This document shows positions 34,250 through 46,749 of a stretch of DNA of 64,000 nucleotides, piece after piece. The DNA is from Vanilla planifolia (Eukaryota > Streptophyta > Magnoliopsida > Asparagales > Orchidaceae), in contig JAIUJO010000225.1 in the NCBI GenBank assembly GCA_023846275.1, positions 637,100-701,099 on the forward strand, written 5' to 3'. Within the stretch, counting starts at the first letter, position 1. Every line of letters starts with the position of its first letter. A model generated the notes under the pieces. The model was not told where the DNA came from. It saw only the letters and a list, made by a program, of their open reading frames with translations, and made no database searches. A program made the position numbers and the translations under genes.

Positions 34250-36230
34250 GTAGATACCAATTCGTATGGAGTCAAAAAGTTTATGATGTATAACATACAT
34301 AAAGAACAATTATATATTTAGATGGATAATTTAGTGATATATGCCATATCCATAACAAATTGAAGGAAGTTCACTATTAACTAATGTGGCGTATTGACAG
34401 CAAGACGTTGTAGTCCTAAACCAACGTGATGATGTATGGAGGGTTAAAACTCAAATATTTGTAAGTTTGAAAATGAGATTCTCAACCCCCAAAAATTCAA
34501 TATTACATATTAAGGCAACATATTTGTTAAAACAATAAGTGAATATATATGTTGATTAATAGTATGACTTTTGTGGTATGGGAAACATTATTATATTAAG
34601 CGTTCAAAACTTTTACCATACTTTTGGAAAAGGTATCCTAATCTATGTGACACTCAACTAATGTCTAACATAACATTCTAGGATCAAAATAAAGTCAATG
34701 AAAGAAAATATTTAAAACACTTAAGAATATGTTAGGACTATGAAAATTACGTTTTTAAGAGTACTAGAATAAGTGTTTTACTTTTAATTAATTTTCCTAT
34801 AACAACAATTATTAGTCTAGCATAGAGATGATACCCAAACTAATATTATATAATACAACGCATTAATTATCGTCATATTGGTTTGAACAAACTAACAATA
34901 CCCTAATTGATATATAAATGACTTTATATTCTATTAAGAATTTCTAAATAATCAATACTTGAATTGAAAATGAATAGATTTACTCCACAAACATTATGAT
35001 AAGAAAATTAAGAATGTGGGCTTTTAGGAAGAGGATAATGTATTTTTAAAGGCAAAACTTGATAAATGCATTACAATTTTTGGAAAACTAGACTAATTAA
35101 AGACAAGACGTTATGTGCTTTCAATGATTATTGAAATAAATTGTTTTATTACTTACAAGATAGTTGTCATTATATTTGTCATAATACATAATGTACATTT
35201 TCTTTTAACCCTAAAAACCTTTTTGGCTAGTGGCACTTTTACATGTAAATATGATAAAGGCAACATAGTGGTTCATCCTAAATTATTTCATAAGGAATTG
35301 ATAATGGCATACTTAACAAGAGAAATCAAAAAAATAAGGAAAAAGAAAATCTTATGAACAAGTTATACTAACTAGTAGCTACTATGGAAGAAAGGAAGAG
35401 ATTCTTCAAAGTCATCCCTACATTTTTTAAATTTGAATGATTAAATTCTTACATGGAGGAATGTCTACAAAATAGCCAAAAGCCATTATTATTTATTTAA
35501 TGTTGGTTGAAACAATGAAAGTGCATTTTAAAATTAATTTTTAATGTCATGAAATGAATTTCCATATGGATATTTTTGTATAAAATCATAAAGAATATTA
35601 TTTGAAATAAATAATAATATGGAGGAGTCAAATATCAAAGAAAAAATGAAAAGGATCCTCAAATAATTTTTCTACATGAATTGGAAGAGGATACATCATA
35701 AAAATAAATACCAAAACATATAAAAAAAATGTTAATTTAATTATAGGGGAATTTCTTAAATAAAGTCAACAGAAGTACCAAATTAGAAACATAATAATTC
35801 TTTACTTCAATAAATATTTCTAGGAGTAGTCTTTTATGAAATTCATCAAAATGTTTTGGGATGTCATTTGCAATAGAATGTTTTAGAAATACAAATCCTT
35901 ATAAAGTTTTTATTCCAAGGGTTATCTAACAAAAAACTTAATGAAATAAAAGAGAAGAATTTTAAGAGGAATGCAATCAATAACGAAGATATTATAGGTA
36001 AGAGTGAAATAGAAAATCATTGAAAAGGTTAGAAAGAAGGACACAAATCTGATAATTATGGAAGTCCCATTAATAGTGACGAGACTTATTATTGTAAGTT
36101 GAGACCAAATGATTCCATAGATAGATTGAATGGTCCAAAAATATTGTGGAATGAAGATAGTGTCACCATCAAATGATGGCTGATAGTTTGATGATCTTTT
36201 CAAGAGGTATTTTATGGTTAATGTATTATA
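34250..36230. other. Between two copia relics, mostly unassigned
   Basis: 34,250-34,600 parallels 33,480-33,840 (the far side of the duplicated unit) and should correspond to copia integrase, but I could not read motifs in it. From 34,600 to about 36,230 I recognise nothing. The frames at 35,115-35,357 (+) and 35,922-36,203 (-) show no motif. Confidence 0.45.
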
Positions 36231-36239
36231 TTTTGGACC

Positions 36240-37470
36240 CTTAGTTATGATGTTCTTTTGATGATAAAAGCCTTAAGTATTACTAATGAATTTTCTTGTA
36301 GAATAATGTGCAATGTTTTGTTAAGATCTCAAAGATTGGTTCATATAGACATTTCATGAATGAGGGGTAGATTTTTATAAAAAATTTGATCAGAGGAATT
36401 GGAAAGTCAAGAAATAGTTGTTTCAAACACTGCTTTCAAATAGCTTAAAATAGTTTTTCAAATATGACTAATGTAATGGCTTAATTAATGGTTCGAGAAT
36501 TAGTCGTTATGTAGGATCGACTGGTGCCATTGGCTCAAATCTATGAGATTCTAAACTATCATATCATGGTCTATAAAGGAAGTTGAGTTCTAGATGGTTA
36601 AATCATAGTGGATTAGATCTTGGCCAACTGATGCAATCGGATGAGATATGAATTGTTGATTCATCATTGGAAAGATGAGAAATATCTCATTCATAAGATT
36701 CAAACATAGAGAAAGATGAGTTATCCAAATTAAGGATAAATTTTTTCAAAGAGCAAAAATAATATAAAATTTTCAATGAAGTTGAACATGATCTTGGCTA
36801 TCCAATTTCAAATTATGATCAAGTACTCATAGTGGATGAAACATTTATTATCCAATCAAAGATCGAATGGTGAGAAATAGTGGATATTTTTAGCACTGAG
36901 TGCTAGATGAAATTTAGTCCAATATTATTGAAAAGAAAAGCAGCTTGCTGTTTATAATACCCTTCATGGCTATATAATTAATTTGTTAGCCCAATCTAGT
37001 TAATATGCACATTAACTAATTTACTAGCTTATTTTCAACTGGTCTCCTAACTTGATGCAACCTAGCCAAGTTGAACTTGGTTGGCCCAAGTGCTTCATCG
37101 AAAGTTTAGCAATTGAGATAAAATTTCACAAAGATGTATTACATAGATTTAATCAGAAAAAGGATTGAATGAAAAATGCAATCTCATAAGTTTCTTAAAT
37201 CAAGAAACGATAAACAAGTCAAATGCTTCAAATGGAATAATAAATTGAGATGAATGGAGTTGTAACTTATAATCATCGAGCCAACATTCTATTTTATAAT
37301 AAAAATATAAACCTTTTGAAAGTTGATGCATATATCGTTAATTATTGAAGCTTACCAAAACATTTAACGTATTTTTGGTGACCATTAATTCACCATATTC
37401 AAAAGTGTTAGATTTGATCACAAAAAATAAATCTAACTCACACTAAAAAAATCCATTAGAATAACATATT
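36240..37470 (-). repeat. 3' LTR of the copia element
   Basis: Aligns with 42,340-43,780. Shared anchors in order: AGATCTCAAA.ATTGG.TCATGTT-like (36,330 / 42,428); CTTCCAAATAGCATAAAA / CTTTCAAATAGCTTAAAA; GGATCGAC (36,515 / 42,643); GTGGATTAGATCTTGGCCA / GTTGGATTAGATCTTGGCCA; AAAAGAAAAG.CG-like (36,935 / 43,062); ATTCTATTTTATA (37,287 / 43,619); and GTTAGATTTGATCAC / GCTAAATTTGATTCAC at the right edge. Confidence 0.85.
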
Positions 37471-37839
37471 AAAACATTTATTGTTTAACACATCAAACAT
37501 AAGACTAACTTAATAATCTCTTTGCTTTGATGACTGTAAGATACTAATTTTTAGATAAAAATATATCAAGCAATGAAACATATATCATTATGATAAGTGG
37601 AAATAAAAATGAAAACTTTTTGCTACCACTTAATTCATGCTTTCCCTTACTACATGTTCCTTCTCCCTTATTTAAATCATGATTATTATCCCATTTTAAT
37701 GTTATAAAAAATTAACTATAATTTATAAAACTTTTATTATACCTAATTTTGTCTTATGATTTGAAATTGATCGATTGGCAGGAAGTTTGTAATTATGTAG
37801 ACCAATATGATTTTGGTAGGAACATATGTTAATTTTACT

Positions 37840-38050
37840 ATGCTTTTACCTACTTGATCACTAATAAAGTGGTATCTCTCACTATGTGTTGGCTTCTAAA
37901 ATGATGAACTTAGTTCTTTGCTAAAGCCAAGGAAGTTGTATTATCTATTCTAATTGGAACAGGCAAGAGATCTAAACCATAATCTTAAAATTGTTGTCTC
38001 AAACATATAACACTTGAGCAACACAACTTTTGTTTACTATATACTTGACC
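37840..38050 (-). pseudogene. Copia RNase H fragment
   Basis: Minus-strand reading gives RQQF-stop-DYGLDLLPVPI (family RQQLLDYGFNLLKVPI), then RIDNTTSLALAKN (family YCDNTSAINLSKN) and VHHFRSQHIV (family LHSRTKHIEI). The order and spacing match the copia RNase H. The first residue of the CDN motif is replaced. Confidence 0.88.
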
Positions 38051-38489
38051 TTTGTGGACAATATGGCTATGCAATTTTTTCTTCTTTTTGAACTACGAAA
38101 TTAAAATATTTCCTAGTAATTAAAATGCACCTAAGATTCTTTCTTACCTACCTTAGAGCTCGCAAAGTTTGAATCTATAAAACTTATGAGATCTCATGAT
38201 GAACATTTTTAAGATTCCTCAAACTTATGTTCATTATGCATTCTACATATTTGAAGATTAATTTAAACATCTTTAGATGGCCTTTCATAGGATTTTATTG
38301 GAATCTAGCACGTAAGCTAACACTAAATATGTTGTGCAATCTACTAATCATAAAATATAATAAAGATCGAACATGTTCTTCATAAACGTTTTTATTAATG
38401 TGTTTCTCAATTTTATCTAAATCTAATTACACCGATTAATTCATTAGAATCTTCTTATGTTTCATATTTCATATTCAAACTTCTTGAAT

Positions 38490-39250
38490 AAATATTTTAA
38501 ATACTTAGGTTATAAAATACAAATCTTATCTTTTCGTTACATAATTTGTAACCCAAAGAAGAAATTCATCTCACTCATTATACTTATCTCAAACTCCCAT
38601 GTGGTTAAATCACTAAGTTCCTTAAGCATACTTTCATTTATGCCTCTAAAAATTTTGTAATCAATATAAACTTGTACATGCATGAAATCATTATTTAAAG
38701 ATTTTAAGAATAATGTGTTATCCATTTTTCGTTTCCTAAAATCACTATCAACTATATAATTTCTCCATCTATGATATCATGATTAAGGAGCATACTTAAC
38801 GCCATAAAATGCCTTCTTCTGCTTATATACATAATCATCATCTACATGGGTCTCAAAACATAGGTGTTGTTCAACACACATTTGTTCATGTATTATCTTA
38901 TTTTAAAATTGATATTTTGCAACTATTTGAAATAATATAAAATTCATATGACATGAATATGCAAAGAGAACTCTAATGACCCCTAATTTTATTACCAATA
39001 TGAATGAGTCCTCAAAATATGTGCCTTCAACTTGGTTATAACCTTTAGCAATAATAGGTCAAGCATTGTTTCCAATGATCACTCTATTTTATCTAATTTA
39101 TTTTCAAATATCCATTTGGTTCCCATCACTTGTTTATTACTAAGCATAAGAACTAGTTCCCACACTTTGTTTCTCTTAAATTAATTTTACTTTTCTTTTA
39201 TTACTTAAACTTAATAGTCAACCTTATTAGCTTCTTCTTTAGATACTAGT
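38490..39250 (-). pseudogene. Copia reverse transcriptase
   Basis: The 62-codon minus-strand frame 38,537-38,725 reads MDNTLFLKSLNNDFMHVQ, then VYIDYKIFRGINES, LKELSDLTTWEFEISIMSEM and NFFFGLQIM. The family has DTTLFLK..., VYVDDIIFGSTNES, EFEMSMMGELNFFLGLQI. The catalytic YVDD is YIDY (38,651-38,674), so the second Asp is lost. Upstream on the minus strand come KQKKAFYGVKYAP (family KLKKALYGLKQAP) and DFRKRKMD, continuous with the frame after a stop. Confidence 0.93.
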
Positions 39251-39649
39251 TTTGTGAAAGATACAAATACATTGGTATTAATTTATCTCATTAAGGCTCT
39301 ACTGCTAAATCCTTGGTTAACTTCTAATATAATTGATTTTATTTAATGTGAAGCTTTGATTTATAGTATCCATGTTGTAAACTTTATGTTTTCCTAAAAG
39401 AAGGGTATCCTTTGAAAATTTCTAGTCTTACCTTTCCATCAAACATGTTCAAATTGATTGTTTCATTATGAAGAATGACAAATTTATATCCAAATGCATG
39501 AAAGTAGCTAACACTCAATTTCTTTTTCTTAAATAACTCTTAAGTAGATTTTCTTAAATATTTACCTTTAATTAATTCTATTTATTGTATAACAAGTTTT
39601 GTTGATTTCCTTGGCCTAAACATATATTGGTAGTTTGTATTTCATTAAC

Positions 39650-40110
39650 ATAGTTCTATCCATGTCTTCTAAGGTCTTATTTTTTTCATTTTACAAAGTC
39701 ATTTTGTTGATGTGAATAAGGACAAGTAATTTGATGCTCTCATCTTTAAACTCGTTACTATTATGACTTTGAATATAACTTAAATGGAGATAGCTTTTCT
39801 CTTCTATCACTTTTATTAAATTAAAAATAATTTTGAATGTCTCACTCTAATGCTTAAGAAATAAAATGTACTTATATCTAGAAGAATCATTAATAATAAA
39901 ATTCTATTTTTTTTCCTCCTAAATTCTATGGCTACGTTGGTCTAAAAAAGTCTAAATAAACTATCCCTAATGGTCTACTAGTTGTTAATTCATTTTTTGG
40001 TACAAAAAAATTATTTAACTTGCCTTCCTTTTTTGTACGATTCATACATTTTTCAACTAGTTTTTCTTGGCTAAATAAGAATTCTAACTACAACTAGGTT
40101 GCTTTTTTTT
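39650..40110 (-). pseudogene. Copia integrase
   Basis: Minus-strand pieces: LVEKCMNRTKKEGKLNNFF (the zinc-binding/linker zone), KNELTTSRPLGIVYLDFF (family STSRPLQLLHIDLFG), NLGGKK and NDSSRY (family SLGGNRY..VIVDDYSRYTW), ETFKIIFNLIKVIEEK-like, and SHNSNEFKDESI (family RSDHGGEFENE). The first catalytic Asp zone (HIDLFG) survives as YLDFF. The second (RSDHG) is SHNSN, so the catalytic triad is incomplete. Confidence 0.9.
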
Positions 40111-40369
40111 TAATGTAGAATATATTATGTGGCCAATTCTGGTTATGTTCTTCTTAGACCTTTCTTCAAGTGTTACCTCTCTATTTAGACAGTGTCATAT
40201 TGAGATAAACTTTGGTAGCACTTTAGTCATATGTCTTCAGTTTTGATTATCCAACTCTCAAGAGCTAGATTTTATTTTTTTTCTCCATACATAGTTACAT
40301 AAATTACAAAAATTTTATTAAATATTCATAAAATGTAACTTTTATTTTACTTAATTGCATCAATAAATT

Positions 40370-40570
40370 CAAAATGTATTACTTCTATCGTATAATTCTC
40401 CAGATATACTATATCCTATATAACAATTATGAACGCAACTTATTTTAATTTCTACATACCTTAGGAAGCCAAACAAGCTTGGCTTAGTCATTTGAAACAA
40501 GGTTTTGAACTAAAAAAAATTTCTTAATTTGACAATCCTTAAGAGATGACCTTTTCTACAACAATAAAAG
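40370..40570 (-). pseudogene. Copia zinc knuckle and protease start
   Basis: The minus strand reads YCCRKGHLLRI (family C-x2-C-x4-H-x4-C knuckle with the last Cys lost), then TKPSLFGFLR and an overlapping-frame WLPKV (family KIWVPK), then CYIGYSISGELYDRSNTF. The last aligns with the family protease start WYLDSGCSRHMTGDRSNF. The protease catalytic D-S-G reads G-Y-S here, so it is inactivated. Confidence 0.78.
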
Positions 40571-41249
40571 TATGTAAGTATTTGAAATATTAAGCATATT
40601 AAGCAAACATATATTTATTTTTAGAAAAATAAACATTATTTGAAACAATAGAAAATTTACATGTTGAATAGAATAAGTTTTTACTTTCAAACTCGTAATT
40701 TCTTTTTTTAAAGAAGTATTCTCAATCATCATGGAATCATTTTCATCATATAATTTATTTGCAATGTCTTACAGTAAAATAGAAAAATAATTATTTGTTT
40801 CTTTTTAAAATGTTTTTAAATTTTTATGCATAAATGTTAGAGAAGTTAAAACGCTAATAGCTTCTATGTAATTAATTTCAAAAACTTCACAAGACCAAGA
40901 GCAAATATCAATCTTTATTCTTCACTCGATGCACTTGATTCATCATCATTTGTTATGAAGCATGTAATTACTTCCTCCTAAATATTTGAAGTTATGAGGT
41001 ATAATTCTTCTCAAGCAACGAAATAGCTTGAAAATCTTTCTTCTTTTCCATTCTCTTCTTTTTTTTTTTGTTTTTTTTTGATGTATTAGAATTATGCATA
41101 ATTTGGTATAATATAGTAGATTTCACTACACTACAATTATAGTACCTTTGTGTCTTCATCACCTCCCTTTTCTATTTTGTGCAAAAATTTTTGTCAAATT
41201 TTTATCTAAACCCTTAGCATGAAAATTGACCTTTTCATCCAAGTCCATA

Positions 41250-41600
41250 GAAAAGATAGATATTGTACGTGTTATGTTTAAAAGATAATGGTTCCTTGTA
41301 CCTTGCTCCATGCTTTGCTAGCTCATCGAGGACTCCTTTTTAACTATTCTATTCATCTCAATTTTTATTGTTAATAATTCTTTAAGTAAATCATCCAACA
41401 TAAGCTTACTATGTCTTTTGCTAATTTGTTGCTGAGGCAAGCAGATCATACTCATTGGATAGAATCTTTGCTACTTTTCATACAAGATTTATATTATGAA
41501 GTACTTTTCTAAGATTTTCTAATATGTTAGTAATATTAGTAAATCACATAAACATCTTGTTTATAGTTTATCAAAAATTTATTTTGAAGATCTCAAAGTC
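41250..41600 (-). pseudogene. Copia gag fragment (UBN2-type)
   Basis: Minus-strand pieces match the C-terminal half of the copia capsid-like protein: a degraded INNLK.LGK.....LVRKILRSLP segment, then KRHSKLMLDDLLKELLTIKI (family DLNKLSLDELLGSLLTHEL) followed by EMNRIVKKESS (family KQNEEEESKKK). Stops and one or two frame changes are present. Confidence 0.75.
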
Positions 41601-42339
41601 ATGAGTAAGAAAATTTATCTACATTTTTTAACTTACAAAGTACCTTCATAAGTTATTTCTAAACTCTTTCTAATTTTATGTAAGATTTAAAAATTTGTAA
41701 CCAGATTAAATTTAGTTGGAGAAATGCGACGATGAAGGTAGCTGAGTGTTAAGGCATCTAATTATATCATTCTCCTTTGATCAGTACTTAGTACACTAAA
41801 TACCCTGATTTTTTTGTGCATGAATCTCAAAGTTAACTATATAATTTTTTGAGCACTTCCTAATATCTTAAGTCAATTGATTGGGTTAGAACTTTAAATC
41901 TATCTTCCAAATATTAACAAAATTTATCTTTAAATACTGACAAAATGATTGAAGAAGACCATCATCTTATGTTGCACCAATATTGACCATTAGTGATGAC
42001 ATATTAAAAACATAATTTAAGAAGAAAAATAATAAACACATATTTTAGAAGAAGGCAAGAAGATTTTACAACCAACTAGCTTTCATAGGTTCAATTATAA
42101 AACAAGGTTTTACAAGCTTAACATAACTTGGTGTTTTATCACATCAAACTAAACTGACGCTATTGTAAATGCTATGACAAAAAATCCAAAAGAAATTGGA
42201 AAAATACAACAAGAAGGAAAAATTTTGATAAATTTATTCAACTATCAATGCTTGTTGATTAATAAAAGAAGGCATGAAGAGCTTAAAATTACTATGATAA
42301 GTAAGAAATGGAAAGCTTAGAAGTGTTAAGATTAGCCAA

Positions 42340-43780
42340 TGAAATATGACATTTTATGAAGAACTAATTTGTTGTTGTTGTCAAGGGATTTAATGATTGT
42401 AGAATATCATGTTGTGCTTCGTTGAGATCTCAAATATTGGATCATGTTTATTAGTCATTTCTTGAATAATAGTTAGATTTATAAAGAAAAAGTTTGTTCA
42501 AAGTCATTTAAAAGTTAAGGAAAAGGTGTTTTAGATAATGCTTCCAAATAGCATAAAAGGCTCTTCCAAACAACTCCAAATATTACATTGAATTGGCTAA
42601 CACAATGGCACAAAAATTGACTAAGGAATTACACATTAGGTGGGATCGACCAAAATCATTGGGTCTTATTAGAGAGCTTCTAGACTATTAGATCAAATAT
42701 TATAAATAGAGATTAGTTCAAGATGGTTGGATGATGTTGGATTAGATCTTGGCCATCCAATCAGTTAAGATGTGATCTGGATCATTCAATTCATCATTTG
42801 CAAAGGAAAAAAATATCTCACCTATAGAATATAAATGTGGAAAGTGTTGGGCCATCTAATTCATGAGAAGATTATTTCAAAAGTTAGAAATAATCAAGGT
42901 AATCTAATGATGTTAGAGTGGTCTTGATCATTCAATTTTGTGCCAAGATTGAGTGCTTATAGTGGACAAAACATTCACAATCTAATAAAAAATTGAATGG
43001 TAAGAAATAACACATGCTTTTGGTGTTGATTAATTGGAATAATGTTAGCCTCACATTATCAAAAAGAAAAGTCGTTTTCTTCTTGTACTACCTTTTGTGG
43101 GTGCACAATGCAAGTGTGCATGGGATTTCATAATCTGGGCCACTCATATACTTATAAGTAATTTCATGATTGTGGTTTTAACTTGACCCTAATTTGCATA
43201 ATCAATTAGAGTTTAGCCTTAATCAATCCTCTTTGTTATCTTAACTAAGTTCTTGAATGACACCTCTAACCAATTTTGGGCCTAACTAGCCTTGTTTTTA
43301 GTTGTTCTCCTTACTTGATGCTTTTAGGCTCGCTTAGGCTTAGTAAGCCTGAGTGCTCTATACTTAGTGAGCTTAAGGTGATGCTTAATTTTTTTAATTA
43401 AGAAAAATTAATAAAATTAATTTTTTTAATTTACCTAAAGTTTATCAATTGACTTGAAATTTGACAAAGATTTGTTAGATGGATTTAATAAAAAAATGAT
43501 TGAGTAAAAAATAAGATCTTGTAAGTTTTCTAAATCTTGAAAAGGCTAAATAAATTACATACTTAAATTAGGATTTGAAAGTTATTGAAGATGTGCTTTA
43601 TAATAAACAATTTGATATTCTATTTTATAGTTAAGAAGAAAATTTTAACAACCTGGATGCATATTTCTTCTATCTTTGATTCTTATTGAATTCTCCAAGG
43701 TACTATGAAGACCTCTAATTTATTATGTTCAAAAATACATGCCTTATTTTTATAGCTAAATTTGATTCACTATAACCAAT
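42340..43780 (-). repeat. 5' LTR of the copia element
   Basis: Partner of the LTR at 36,240-37,470 (anchors given there). Slightly longer, mainly from an extra TTAATTTTTTTAATTAAGAAAAATTAATA-type stretch near 43,385-43,430. The primer-binding site expected just inside (toward 42,300) is not recognisable any more. Confidence 0.85.
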
Positions 43781-43789
43781 TCTATTATC

Positions 43790-44690
43790 ACAAAATGATC
43801 AGTATTTATGGCTTGACACTGCAAACGAAAGGGTAACCAAACAAAATATGATTAGATGTACTTATTGGATCGAGAAATTACACCAAAACTCTTCAAACAA
43901 TTCTAGTTCAACATATAACTCACAAATCCATATTTAATTAAAGGTGAATGTATTGACAATATAGAATGTACTTTATAGCAAACCAGAGACACTTAACTCC
44001 AAGCAATACGCTAATTATGTAGCGAAGGAATACTGATATAAAGCATTAATGATCTAGTGTTCATGTAATATAGGACTAAAACTTGTTTCTATTTCATGTG
44101 ATTGTAATTTGAATTGTGGTTGTTATTCTGCCATCTAGTTGCACAATTATGTGACGAAATAATCGTATTCATGCCCACCTTTAAACACATAATTATATTT
44201 GTCATCTAATGGCATAATTTTGTGATCAAAATATCAGATCCTAACTCAAATATAATAATCCAGATCAAATCCTTATTTGTAATTAGTGCTTATTTAGCAT
44301 CTAATCATGTATTTTGGAATAAAGAGGTTAAAGAGGCTTCTAACGGAGCATCTCAAATGTAACAGCTCTTTTAATAGTTCTTTTGAGCTACTAAAATTTT
44401 TTAATTTATTATTTTCGACTAATTAATCAATTTGGAAAATATTTGTAATCATTAAAGATTTATATTTTAAGAAAAAGTGTCATGTAATGACTTTCAAGTT
44501 ATTAGCATCTAGTGCTCATTCTCACTTCCTTACATTGTGTCTTCCAATCATAAAACTATTAATCACTAACTTTTTATCAAATCAATGAAGTTATTAGTTT
44601 CCTTCATTTTTAATAGATTCAATTAAAACACTTTTAGCTCATTAAGCTTTTCAATTATTAGTTTTTTTTTTTGCATTAATTTCAATTTTG
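43790..44690. other. Unassigned intergenic DNA
   Basis: Moderately AT-rich. Contains words such as CACAATTATGTGACGAAA and GCATAATTTTGTGATCAAAA in repeated form at about 44,140 and 44,205, a short imprecise duplication. No coding motif. Confidence 0.4.
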
Positions 44691-44789
44691 TGTGAATGAA
44701 TTATTCTATTTGTTTTTCAAATTTATTTAGTTGTAAGAGCAAAGTAGCTTATTTCTATTGTTTCAATATTGTAAGGGTTTTAGGTAATC

Positions 44790-45150
44790 ATCTTATAGTG
44801 AAAGGGTTATACTTATTGCTGTGTTTTTACATGCCTTTTATTAGTGGTAAGTGTAGACTTGATTTTAAATCAAAATAGATAATAATCATTTAAGTATTAT
44901 TTTTTCTATTTTTTATTTTTATTCGTAATTTTCATTAAAATTTATTATTAAAAATCAATGTATTTTAAAATAGAATTAAATTGCTTTAAAAGAAAATTAG
45001 CATTTGTTAATAGCCACTTTTAAAGATGTACTCAAGTTTATTAAGAAATTAGTTTAAACCGTTTCTTTAAATATTCTTTAAGGAATCAAAATTTTTATTT
45101 GAAAAAACTCATGCCCATCTTGCTAAGCCACACAACATGGAGTGCATTTA
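44790..45150 (+). repeat. LTR-like remnant, family R2, copy B
   Basis: Aligns by eye with 17,160-17,450. Shared anchors: TTTATTATTAAAAA, a decayed TTAATAGCCACTTTTAAA zone, TTTCTTTAAATATTCTTTA.GGAATC, then AAAATTTTTATT. It lies directly beside the gypsy relic, but the latter is on the opposite strand and of another superfamily, so I do not link them. The frame at 44,696-44,878 begins just upstream and has no motif. Confidence 0.5.
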
Positions 45151-45589
45151 GGACTATATAAATCATTTTAGTATTTTAGTTATATTTCATTGTTGTAAGA
45201 CAAAGAAAAGAACTAATGAGCTTTCAATGAATTTGAGTTAGCTTAACAGTGGACTAGATAATAAAATTTGAACATAGAGTGGAATTAGAATGTAGATGAA
45301 ATTTATGCTACATGCTTATGATTATTGTTCCTCACAAATTTAAGGTTCAAAATATTCGATCAAATTGTTCTATGGCTTAAAAGATTACTTAATAAAATAT
45401 TTTCTAGAACAAACTAATTAATCATGGATGATTTAAGTAATTTAAATAAAGCAAGATAAGCACATTGGAATGTTAGTAAAAGAAACACATGAAGAAAGAG
45501 CTTAAAATGTGGTGGACACATCGAAGAAAAAAGTAACATGTGCATTATTATCATGATTTCTAAAAAATACAAGTGGTATAAAACAAAAA

Positions 45590-45990
45590 CCATTACTAGT
45601 CACTAAACAAAGTATAATATAATAGTATCCACTTTAGAGATCCATTTTATAAAATATGGTGGCTCCAACTATTTCAAATAACAAATTGTAGAGCATATAA
45701 ATCAGAAATCTATACTTAATCATTATTTTGTTAATGACATGACTATCTATGCACATCCACCATATTTCACCATTTTTTGGAGAAAACAAATTGTGGCTAG
45801 CACATGATCTAATACTTTTCGTAAAAAATTTATTTTGATATGGCTCATTTACTAATAAAAAAAGTTCTACTTGAGAATATAGATTCAATTAATAATTTAG
45901 TGAATGTGATGGTGAAATGTTACGAACTAGATCAATAGCAAGTTGAATATCTCATAATAATTAGAGTGTTTTTAGCAAGTCATCAGGAAA
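45590..45990 (-). pseudogene. Gypsy reverse transcriptase, N-terminal half
   Basis: From the high side, minus strand: KEFVTEFPDDL (family KELLDEFADVFPDEL), RDIQLAIDLV (family RDIQHQIDLVPG), then the 84-codon frame 45,634-45,888 with SIRSCASHNLFSPKNGEIWW, MCIDSHVINKIMIKYRF and GATIFYKMDL. The family has RESLSPCAVPALLVPKKDG, WRMCVDSRAINKITVRYRF and GATVFSKIDL. The end of the frame corresponds to the first catalytic Asp (KMDL), which is kept. The YVDD box would lie beyond the break. Confidence 0.95.
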
Positions 45991-46199
45991 CTCCGTCACA
46001 AATTCCTTTGACAACAGTTAGACCATGGGTGGTGGGGTGGTTATACTTGTGAGGGCTTCTTGAATTGTTATAAACTAGATAACTTTACCACTGGTTATAT
46101 CCCTCACAATCTTAACCATTGAAATGACAAATTGCTTTTGCTTTCTCTTTATCTTCTTTTTGGAGTATTTTGGTTAGAAATTATCTTTGAGGGAGGCAA

Positions 46200-46520
46200 A
46201 TGGTATTGTGTGATCCTTACTCCTTGTTATCTAAAAGTATAGGTATTTTCTTTTCCATTTAAAGTAACTTCTCAATTGAATAACCAAGGTATTTCTCAAA
46301 TATGACCATCTAATTATATTGGGATAACATTACATCATAATTACTTGAAATATTGACCAAACTTGAAAGGAATGCAACAATTATTTTTTGTAGAAATTAA
46401 TGTTTTATTGATTGAAGATAATAAGTATTATGGAGGTGGTCTACGAATGTGAAACCTATCTTTTTGATAGCATTCTCTGATATAACAAAGATACAACTAT
46501 TGTAATCAATAATGATCTTA
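46200..46520 (-). pseudogene. Gypsy aspartic protease
   Basis: The minus strand reads IIDYNSCIFVISENAIKKIG (family IIDGGSCTNVASEEAVEKLG), LHNTYYLQSI, then CCIPFKFGQYFK and CNVIPI (family VPFSIGKNYKDEVWCDVVPMDA), and GKENTYTFR (family GRKNTYTF). The active-site D-S/G-G motif (family DSGS or DGGS) has become DYNS. Frame is otherwise largely readable with a few stops. Confidence 0.92.
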
Positions 46521-46749
46521 CTATGTTCTTTAATTCTAATGAATTTATAAAAGATTTTAGTTTACCAACAAATTTTACTCATTCTTAGTGTAATCAAACT
46601 ACATCTCACAAAAATTATAGGTGGTGCAATATATTAAATTCTTTATTTTAGCAATTGTAATTCTACTCAAACATCCTCATCTGTCTATATATCCTCATTT
46701 TTCTTAACCTTAATACATTCTTTTATTCCTTCTTTTATGTTTATGTGTA

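Larger units (their letters stand above)
31310..34600 (-). mobile_element. Rearranged Ty1/copia pol relic
   Basis: Minus-strand translation in shifting frames gives, from high to low coordinates, the C-terminal side of integrase, the linker to reverse transcriptase, reverse transcriptase and RNase H. Linker pieces occur twice (33,120-33,390 and 33,850-34,140) and the end of the reverse transcriptase twice (32,040-32,290 and 32,840-33,060). The relic is therefore two overlapping, partly deleted copies, or an internal tandem duplication. No LTR, gag or protease is recognisable and every frame is broken. Confidence 0.85.
36240..43780 (-). mobile_element. Complete but dead Ty1/copia LTR retrotransposon
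   Basis: Two diverged LTRs (about 36,240-37,470 and 42,340-43,780, same orientation) enclose about 4.9 kb. Within this, the minus strand yields gag (41,250-41,600), zinc knuckle and protease (40,370-40,570), integrase (39,650-40,110), reverse transcriptase (38,490-39,250) and RNase H (37,840-38,050). This is the copia order, with integrase before reverse transcriptase. Frames are broken throughout. LTRs, identical at insertion, now differ at very many sites with indels, so the insertion is old. Gag of the UBN2 kind and the KIWVPK-like linker after the zinc knuckle suggest a Sirevirus-like or related lineage, by inference. No target-site duplication was resolved. Confidence 0.92.

Noticed and set aside
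33100-34600. Duplicated 745-bp units as a pair of LTRs, or a zinc-knuckle viral gene on the plus strand
   Set aside because: A CYICNK-like plus-strand piece near 33,560 first suggested a gag or pararetrovirus knuckle. The minus strand instead gives a much better and longer match to the copia integrase-RT linker in both units.
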